56,992 nucleotides of DNA, from contig JAAHHN010000015.1 in the NCBI GenBank assembly GCA_010672165.1, positions 1 to 56,992 on the forward strand. Direction: 5' to 3'. Under the pieces are notes generated by a model that was not told the origin of the DNA, did not search any database, and saw nothing but the letters and a program-made list of their open reading frames with translations. Numbering within the stretch: the first letter of the stretch is position 1; every line of letters starts with the position of its first letter. A program made the translations under genes and the position numbers. Of the stretch, positions 51,887 through 56,992 are shown in pieces. This DNA is from Spirulina sp. SIO3F2. Lineage in GTDB: Bacteria > Cyanobacteriota > Cyanobacteriia > Cyanobacteriales > Spirulinaceae.

Positions 51887-52282
51887 ATGGCTTCTCATCT
51901 ACCTGAGCCCGATCCCACTGATCCGCAGCGTATCGAGCAGTTGCGATGTACCTTGATCCGGCTACGGTGGGTAGTGGCGGGTGTATTGTGGGTCTTGATT
52001 TTGCCTTGGGCAGCCTGGGTGCTACGGGATGAAGTAGCGCTGCTGTATGAATATTTCACTTGGGCGGCATTGCGCTACGCGATCGTTGATAACTTCAAAG
52101 TGACGTTGGCTTTAAGTCTGTGCTTGGGGGTTACGACCAGCACATTGGTGCGGCAAAGTTGGACAATTCTCTTTGGTTTGACACCCAAAGAACAATATCG
52201 TCTCGGCCAATTGCTCGCGGAGATCGATCGCCAAGGTCGCAAACATCCCCTCTGGCGTTGGGTTCATCCCAAGTCTTCCTAG
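51887..52282 (+). CDS. Small membrane protein downstream of secF
   Basis: The product has 131 residues. Two membrane helices (about 28-45, VAGVLWVLILPWAAWVL, and 68-90) lie between polar ends. ATG 51887 (MASHLPEPDP) is used; an alternative start overlaps secF. No domain is recognised, but the tight spacing on both sides marks it as part of the secF operon. Confidence 0.7.
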   Translation: MASHLPEPDPTDPQRIEQLRCTLIRLRWVVAGVLWVLILPWAAWVLRDEVALLYEYFTWAALRYAIVDNFKVTLALSLCLGVTTSTLVRQSWTILFGLTPKEQYRLGQLLAEIDRQGRKHPLWRWVHPKSS

Positions 52283-52292
52283 AATAATGATT

Positions 52293-52712
52293 ATGAGTAA
52301 ACCTGAATCCCCATTGCCCAAACCCAAATTCCGCAGCAACGATGATTGGGAACTGGCCCAAATTCTGATGCAACCGTCTTTGATTCGGATTGTGGATAAT
52401 CTCACCCGTTTTTTGCAAGACTCAGCTTGGCAAGGGGAGTTTGAAGAGACCCAAGTGCCAGAACCCGGATTTATTTTGGTTTTAAATCAAGACGGGCAAC
52501 CCAGCCAACAGGTGTTGTTGTGGGAGTTGTGCTTTCGGGTCTGTTTTACAGACTATCCTCCCCCAGAGGCGAATCCCAATCCTCTCGTTACAGTCGATCG
52601 CCAATTTCTTGAATCGGATGGAGATATTGCCTGGTCTCGTCTAGATCAAAAAACCGATCAAGTGTTGACTGAATTTTTTGCCCAGTTACCCACAGGAACT
52701 GCTAATGAATGA
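52293..52712 (+). CDS. Conserved cyanobacterial protein of unknown function
   Basis: The product has 139 residues, soluble, beginning MSKPESPLPKPKFRSNDDWELAQILMQPSLIRIVDNL. It reads as a cyanobacteria-type conserved protein without a known domain. The start lies 10 bp after the upstream stop, and its last 8 bp overlap ygfZ. A functional link with YgfZ or SecDF is possible but unproven. Confidence 0.7.
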   Translation: MSKPESPLPKPKFRSNDDWELAQILMQPSLIRIVDNLTRFLQDSAWQGEFEETQVPEPGFILVLNQDGQPSQQVLLWELCFRVCFTDYPPPEANPNPLVTVDRQFLESDGDIAWSRLDQKTDQVLTEFFAQLPTGTANE

Positions 52713-53763
52713 GCTGCAAACCTTACAAGCCAGTCAAGGCGCAACATTTGAAACAATATCTGGCCAGACGATCGCGCAATCCTTTGGCAACGATGCAGCA
52801 GCCTACACAGCAGCCCAGCAGGGTTTAGCTCTGTGCGATCGCTCCCATTGGACGCTCTTGCGCCTTACTGGAGATGATCGCCAACAGTTTTTGCACAACC
52901 AAACCACCAATCAGATCCAGTTGCTGCAACCGGGTCAGGGCTGCGAGACGGTCTTTACCAATTCCACAGGGCGAACCCTAGATTTAGCTACGGTTTGTAC
53001 TGGGTCTGAGGCGCTGGAAGTCATCGCATCGCCGGGTCAAGGCGATGCCCTGATGACCTGGCTCGATCGCTATCTATTCCCGGCCGATCGCGTCGAACTC
53101 CACAATCTCACCGGGGAATTTGCGCTCTTTTCTATATGGGGTCAACCGGATACTCTAGATGGGATCAATCTCGACTCTACCCAGGTGGGTCAGCATTGCC
53201 AATGGGAAATCGCAGGCGTCACTGTAACGGCGATCACAGGCTCAGGCTTGAGTCTCCCCGGCTATACCCTCAAAGTCCCCCAGGCTGACGCTGCGGCTGT
53301 GTGGCAATCACTAACCCAAGCGGGTGCTGTGCCGCTCGGTCAAACTGTTTGGGAGCAGCTCCGAATTCAGGACGGCCGACCCATGCCAGGAGATGAGCTA
53401 ACACTGGATTACAATGCCCTCGAAGCGGGGTTGTGGCGAGCGATTTCGTTTACGAAGGGCTGCTACATTGGCCAAGAAACGATCGCCCGCCTGAACACTT
53501 ATCAAGGGGTCAAGCAACGCCTCTGGGGCGTTCAGCTCACTCAGGCTGTAGATGTTGGCACAGCGATTGAGATGGCGGGTAAAGCTGTAGGGCAAATTAC
53601 CTCGGTGAGTTCAGGGCTAGTGGCAGAGGGCGCGATCGCGCTGGGCTACCTCAAAACCAAGGCAGGGGGTATCGGTTCCCAAGTGCAAGTGGGGACTACT
53701 CAAGGCACAATTCGTGCAGTCCCCTTTGTGAGTCATGACTATTACGAGCCAGACTCAGCCTGA
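52705..53763 (+). CDS. ygfZ: YgfZ/IbaG-type folate-binding protein (CAF17 family)
   Basis: The product has 352 residues. The fold is that of the GcvT aminomethyltransferase, but the diagnostic motif KGCYIGQE (251-258) identifies YgfZ. YgfZ uses tetrahydrofolate to support maturation or repair of certain 4Fe-4S proteins. Other typical segments are LCDRSHWTLLRLTGDDRQQFLHNQTT and EQLRIQDGRPMPGDE. It is last in the secF gene cluster; the end is 122 bp from the next start. Confidence 0.9.
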   Translation: MNELQTLQASQGATFETISGQTIAQSFGNDAAAYTAAQQGLALCDRSHWTLLRLTGDDRQQFLHNQTTNQIQLLQPGQGCETVFTNSTGRTLDLATVCTGSEALEVIASPGQGDALMTWLDRYLFPADRVELHNLTGEFALFSIWGQPDTLDGINLDSTQVGQHCQWEIAGVTVTAITGSGLSLPGYTLKVPQADAAAVWQSLTQAGAVPLGQTVWEQLRIQDGRPMPGDELTLDYNALEAGLWRAISFTKGCYIGQETIARLNTYQGVKQRLWGVQLTQAVDVGTAIEMAGKAVGQITSVSSGLVAEGAIALGYLKTKAGGIGSQVQVGTTQGTIRAVPFVSHDYYEPDSA

Positions 53764-53884
53764 GTTTGACCCGTTGACTAAGTTCAGTAAACTGCCCATT
53801 CTCAGGCTACAGCCCCTCCCCTATAATGATGAACTGACAGCAATTGAAATACCGAGACTCACATTATTTGCAGGAGGATGCAGT

Positions 53885-54286
53885 ATGGAGAAGCAATTGA
53901 TCAATGTCACATTGCTACTGGTTAAAGAGGATATTGAACCAATCCTTGCTGAGCAGCCTACTACAGTCCAGTCCCGCTTTCGAAGTCTCGATCTCTACGA
54001 TGAATTAACAGCCTATGTGCTGAGTCGCATTCCCAATTCCCATGTAGTTGTTCCGCGTGCAAAAGCCGCCAATGTACGACAACATCTCGTCCAGGAATCA
54101 GCGGAACGCCAACTGCGTCGTGAACGATTTATCCGGGAAGGCATTTATTGGGTACTCGAAAAAGGCATGGCCACCCCCCGCGATCGCCAAAATGCCTCAG
54201 CTCAATTATCTGATACCTCGATTCGTACACCTGTTACTTCCGGTCGCCCCATCACTTCAAATCGTGGTGTAAAGTCTACTTACTGA
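53885..54286 (+). CDS. ComFB-like (late competence) protein
   Basis: The product has 133 residues from ATG 53885, which has a good ribosome site (GGAGG at 53872-53876). The segment LINVTLLLVKEDIEPILAEQ, then LYDELTAYVLSRIPNSHVVVP, fits the ComFB pattern of a conserved N-terminal helix followed by a D/E-x3-AYxLxRxP core, though the CxxC cysteines are absent. ComFB-type proteins bind c-di-AMP or c-di-GMP in some bacteria. The tail is disordered. The upstream in-frame extension over ygfZ is rejected. Confidence 0.6.
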   Translation: MEKQLINVTLLLVKEDIEPILAEQPTTVQSRFRSLDLYDELTAYVLSRIPNSHVVVPRAKAANVRQHLVQESAERQLRRERFIREGIYWVLEKGMATPRDRQNASAQLSDTSIRTPVTSGRPITSNRGVKSTY

Positions 54287-54300
54287 ATAAATTTCGTATA

Positions 54301-54346
54301 AAAATGAACGGCTGACTTGAAACCCCAAAGTCAGTCGTCCATTTTT
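54301..54346. terminator. Bidirectional terminator hairpin
   Basis: AAAATGAACGGCTGACTT (from 54301) pairs with AAGTCAGTCGTCCATTTT (to about 54345) around a short loop, with A and T runs at both ends. It sits between the convergent genes ending at 54286 and 54384, so it can stop both. Confidence 0.8.
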
Positions 54347-54383
54347 AAAGTGAGATCTAAACGATAATGGGTTTAATTCTAGG

Positions 54384-54707
54384 TTAGCTAGGTGAAGCGG
54401 ATGGTTTGGGTGTAGATTCGCTGGGGCGCTCCAAGGAAAAGCGAGGCGCCGATTCTTCTTCCTCAAGGGGAATAAACTCAATGCGATTGAGTAGAGTGGT
54501 GACGAATGCAAAGACCAAAAAGGGCAACGAAATCACCAGCACAATCCCCAGCGTCAAAAACGCAAAGGGCTGACGTGTGCTGCTCCAAATCGCCAGCGTG
54601 GTGGCCAGAGCAATAAAGATGACAATCAGCCAAACAATGATCTGACCATAGACATCCCCGAAGGTTAACGTGCAATTCATCCGATATTTGGGGAGTTCGT
54701 TATCCAT
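54384..54707 (-). CDS. Two-helix membrane protein
   Basis: The product has 107 residues from ATG 54707, which has GGAG seven bases upstream; a second ATG at 54713 is too close to it. Two membrane helices (about 22-42 and 49-75) precede an acidic, proline/serine-rich tail. It is unrecognised. Convergent with the ComFB-like gene. Confidence 0.65.
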   Translation of the reverse strand: MDNELPKYRMNCTLTFGDVYGQIIVWLIVIFIALATTLAIWSSTRQPFAFLTLGIVLVISLPFLVFAFVTTLLNRIEFIPLEEEESAPRFSLERPSESTPKPSASPS

Positions 54708-54953
54708 AAGCATCTCCTAGAGGGAAAAAGTGAGTTGTTCTATCTTAGGGGTCTATTTTCCTTGTAGACGATTATTTTGACTTTCACAAAGACTCTTAAA
54801 ATGTCTTTACGTTCTGTGAGGTGGGGTCAAGTTATGTGAAGCAAATCAAAGCTGTAGGGGGATAATGCAGTTTATGAAAGAAGTGCTTGCGATTGATTAG
54901 GGTGCAGCTCTAAAACTAAACTGGATCGCAACTCTGTTATCTAAAAGTCCATT

Positions 54954-55145
54954 ATGACCACTCATTTCATTACCGCTGAAGTTGATTTGCAAGCCACCCC
55001 CATCGCTCTCCAAAAAGAGGTTGAAGCAGAACTTAAAAAGCAGGGTCAGCCCCTTCGTTGGGCTATTACTGCAGTGGATGCCGAGGCCCAAACAGCACAG
55101 GTAGAGGCGATCGTCACCCAGGAGACTGGTGCGACAAAGAGCTAA
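54954..55145 (+). CDS. Small conserved cyanobacterial protein
   Basis: The product has 63 residues: MTTHFITAEVDLQATPIALQKE, then LKKQGQPLRWAITAVDAEAQTAQVEAIV. The alternating pattern and helix-strand order look like a folded small domain, and similar short cyanobacterial proteins exist. The function is unknown. The 246-bp gap upstream shows AT-rich promoter-like sequence only. Confidence 0.65.
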   Translation: MTTHFITAEVDLQATPIALQKEVEAELKKQGQPLRWAITAVDAEAQTAQVEAIVTQETGATKS

Positions 55146-55194
55146 ACTTTCCCTGAGCAACTTCCACCAAGAAACTAAAGTTGCATTGGCGGCT

Positions 55195-55480
55195 TAAACT
55201 CACTCCGGTCTACGCTACGCTTGACCCCCCCCTCCCAAGAGGTAGGGCTGTTATCTGTTGACCAGGGAAAATTCTAGATCTGCTGTAGGGGCTCGGTTTC
55301 CGTGCCCCCACGTAACCTTTAACACCATCCTGCCAATTAGTTGGGTGGCAGGGCTGCGTTTCGCTGTCCCTACCTGAGAACCATTGGGTTTGCTTTTTTC
55401 TTTCAGGAACATAAAACAGCCCCCCTCCCAAGACGGGATTTCTCGCAGGAAATTTCTGATTGGGAGGAGGTGTGTGGAGT
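55195..55480. repeat. Repeat debris in the gap before cruG
   Basis: Several C-rich palindromic pieces (CCCCCCTCCCAAGAGG, CCCTCCCAAGACGGGATTTC, GATTGGGAGGAGG) are related to the repeat between secD and secF. No gene is seen in 55146-55675. Confidence 0.6.
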
Positions 55481-55675
55481 GAAGTATTGTTCAGTACCTT
55501 AGCTGAGGGGTGTTGAAATGCTACGTCAATGCGCCTCAGCCCCTACCTGAAAAAATATTTCTGCCCTTATGCTCTCCAGCGGAAAAGGGCTTTGATAACG
55601 ATGCAGGCAAGAATCATCCGTTTGCACCGATGCAATGTTGCAATATCCCCATTCGTTGATCAGAAACAATAACCC

Positions 55676-56851
55676 ATGTCCGACGTTGCCGTAACGATCA
55701 GCGCGATCGCCCTCCTCTATCTCCTCCTTAGTCTCCCGTTTGTGCTAATTCTGCTCACCCGTTTGTTGCAAGGGGCTAAGCGGCGTGCGCCGATCGCGCC
55801 CCAAACCACAGCACCAGAAGCGGCAGGCTCCGTGACTGTCGTTGTGCCGACGCTTAACGAAGCCCAGCGAGTTGGCCCTGGTCTGGCAGGTTTACAGCAA
55901 CAGGGGTCTGAACTGCACGAAGTCCTGGTTGTGGATAGTCGCTCCCAGGATGGGACTGCTGATGTGGTGCGAGCCGCGAGTGCACAAGATGTTCGTATCC
56001 AGTTACTCACCGATGACCCTTTACCCCCGGGCTGGGTGGGTCGCCAATGGGCGTTGGATTTTGGTTTTCGTCAGAGTGACCCGGAGAGTGAGTGGATTTT
56101 AGGCATTGATGCCGATACTCGACCTGCACCAGGCTTGATTGCTGGATTGCTGACGGTCGCGATCGCAGAGAACTATGATGTGGTTTCCCTCTCGCCCCAA
56201 TTTATTCTGGAGTTTCCGGGGGAATGGTGGTTGCAACCTGCTTTATTGATGACGTTGCTCTACCGCTTTGAATCATCCGGCGTGGATGCCACCAATCCAG
56301 AACGGGTGATGGCGAATGGGCAATGTTTTTTATGTCGGCGCTCAGTGCTGGTGGCGATGGATGGCTACACCGTGGCGCAAGGCTCGTTTTGTGATGATGT
56401 GACCCTGGCGCGAGCGATCGCGGCACAGGGCTATAGAGTCGGGTTTCTGGACGGACAACGGGTGCTGCAAGTGCGAATGTATGAGGGGCTACGCGAAACT
56501 TGGGTGGAATGGGGGCGATCGCTCGACCTCAAAGACGCAGCTAGCCAGGGGCAGGTCTGGAGCGATCTATGGCTATTGATCTGTACCCAAGGTTTACCCC
56601 TCTGGCTGGTGTTGCTCAGTGGCTTCTGTTGGCAATCGGAGATTCAGACGCTGCCGATCGCTGTTCTGGGTGCGGTGAATGGATTGTTACTATTGATCCG
56701 AGTGGCGTTGCTGGGGGCGATCGCACCATCCTACGCAGGCCGAAAACCCATTTGGTTCTGGCTCTCGCCGCTGGCGGATAGTTTAGCGGTGTTGCGCATC
56801 TGGCTCTCGTCGAGTCGGCAGCCAACACAATGGCGAGGGCGGCAATATTAG
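55676..56851 (+). CDS. cruG: CruG-like carotenoid 2'-O-glycosyltransferase (GT2 family)
   Basis: The product has 391 residues. An N-terminal membrane helix (about 5-27) is followed by a GT-A domain: VVVPTLNEAQRVGPGL, VVDSRSQDGTADVV and ILGIDADTRPAPGLI (DxD-like), then MANGQCFLCRR with a following DDVTLARAIAAQGYRVGFLDG, and two to three C-terminal membrane helices. CruG glycosylates the 2'-hydroxyl of myxol-type carotenoids. CruC/CrtX-like proteins are the alternatives. The TAG stop is made from the target TA plus the first base of the following IS. Confidence 0.78.
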   Translation: MSDVAVTISAIALLYLLLSLPFVLILLTRLLQGAKRRAPIAPQTTAPEAAGSVTVVVPTLNEAQRVGPGLAGLQQQGSELHEVLVVDSRSQDGTADVVRAASAQDVRIQLLTDDPLPPGWVGRQWALDFGFRQSDPESEWILGIDADTRPAPGLIAGLLTVAIAENYDVVSLSPQFILEFPGEWWLQPALLMTLLYRFESSGVDATNPERVMANGQCFLCRRSVLVAMDGYTVAQGSFCDDVTLARAIAAQGYRVGFLDGQRVLQVRMYEGLRETWVEWGRSLDLKDAASQGQVWSDLWLLICTQGLPLWLVLLSGFCWQSEIQTLPIAVLGAVNGLLLLIRVALLGAIAPSYAGRKPIWFWLSPLADSLAVLRIWLSSSRQPTQWRGRQY

Positions 56852-56992
56852 AGCGTGTTGTCAGTTAATACCAAATCGAATAAAGAGAGCTACAGATAGT
56901 AGAATAGGAAAGCAGAATCCAAAACAGATGCCATGACAGGAGTCTATCGACTAGAGATAAAAGAGAGTGTAGAGGAACTGAAAGGATTACTG
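56851..56992 (+). mobile_element. Left end of a second IS630-family element (truncated by window)
   Basis: It begins directly after TA at 56849-56850 with GAGCGTGTTGTCAGTTAATA, which matches the left end of miniature element A (GGGCGTGTCGTTAGTTAACA). A transposase gene starts 81 bp in. The right end is outside the window. Confidence 0.75.
56932..56992 (+). CDS. IS630-family transposase, N-terminal fragment (runs off window)
   Basis: Twenty codons are visible, MTGVYRLEIKESVEELKGLL, a start typical of cyanobacterial IS630 transposases that continue into a helix-turn-helix. The 3' part lies beyond the window end. Confidence 0.7.

Noticed and set aside
1-56992. CRISPR array, tRNA or rRNA genes
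   Set aside because: No regularly spaced direct repeats, no cloverleaf with a TTCGAAT-type arm and no rRNA-like sequence were seen by eye; a covariance-model search would settle small RNAs.

Overview
The window is chromosomal DNA from a cyanobacterium. The evidence is the frequent HIP1-type octamer GCGATCGC together with lineage-specific genes: a CpcT/CpeT-family protein, the NDH-1 factor Crr7, a GluR0-type glutamate-gated channel, a Ycf46-like AAA ATPase, a CruG-like carotenoid glycosyltransferase and a XisH/XisI pair. The many TA-target insertion elements and XisH/XisI are typical of filamentous, repeat-rich species, but the genus cannot be fixed from the sequence alone. No rRNA, tRNA or CRISPR array was found.

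Layout. 1-610: a partial gene and repeat debris. 613-5123: rpmB, then a defence-like patch with a PD-(D/E)XK-like protein, a protein with an R-x4-H HEPN-like motif, and a minus-strand operon NACHT NTPase - xisH - xisI. 5182-8235: a secreted CpcT-like protein, an MscS channel with a cyclic-nucleotide domain, and a repeat-rich gap. 8236-11850: an NCS1 permease fused to a sensor kinase, cut by an IS630-family element just after the phospho-acceptor histidine; the other side of the IS carries a different gene remnant. 11930-31911: mostly housekeeping and envelope genes (SelO, Crr7, a Ctp protease, a GH9 glycosidase, an O-antigen ligase-like protein, plsY, the GluR0 channel, a PotD-like lipoprotein, an Rpn nuclease, a frameshifted BtaA-like gene, a cNMP-sensing histidine kinase and a D-ribulose kinase-like protein). 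31997-33359: a cluster of miniature TA-target elements around two tandem 58-residue protein genes with duplicated CRP-like operators. 33422-47934: the Ycf46-like ATPase, an EnvC-like peptidase, tandem unknown paralogs, two toxin-antitoxin pairs, chrA, a WGR-PARP ADP-ribosyltransferase and several unknowns. 48025-56851: pdhB, secD and secF followed by three closely spaced genes, a ComFB-like protein and cruG. The window ends inside a second IS630-family element.

Three themes stand out. First, small TA-target elements are packed so tightly that neighbours share one TA, and in three genes the TA plus the first element base forms the stop codon. Second, cyclic-nucleotide signalling recurs: an MscS-cNMP channel, a cNMP-histidine kinase and two GTGA-N6-TCAC operators. 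Third, the least ordinary genes are the NACHT-XisH-XisI operon, the bacterial WGR-PARP with an intact H-Y-E triad, the duplicated CRP-site/58-residue module, and two families of unknown tandem paralogs.
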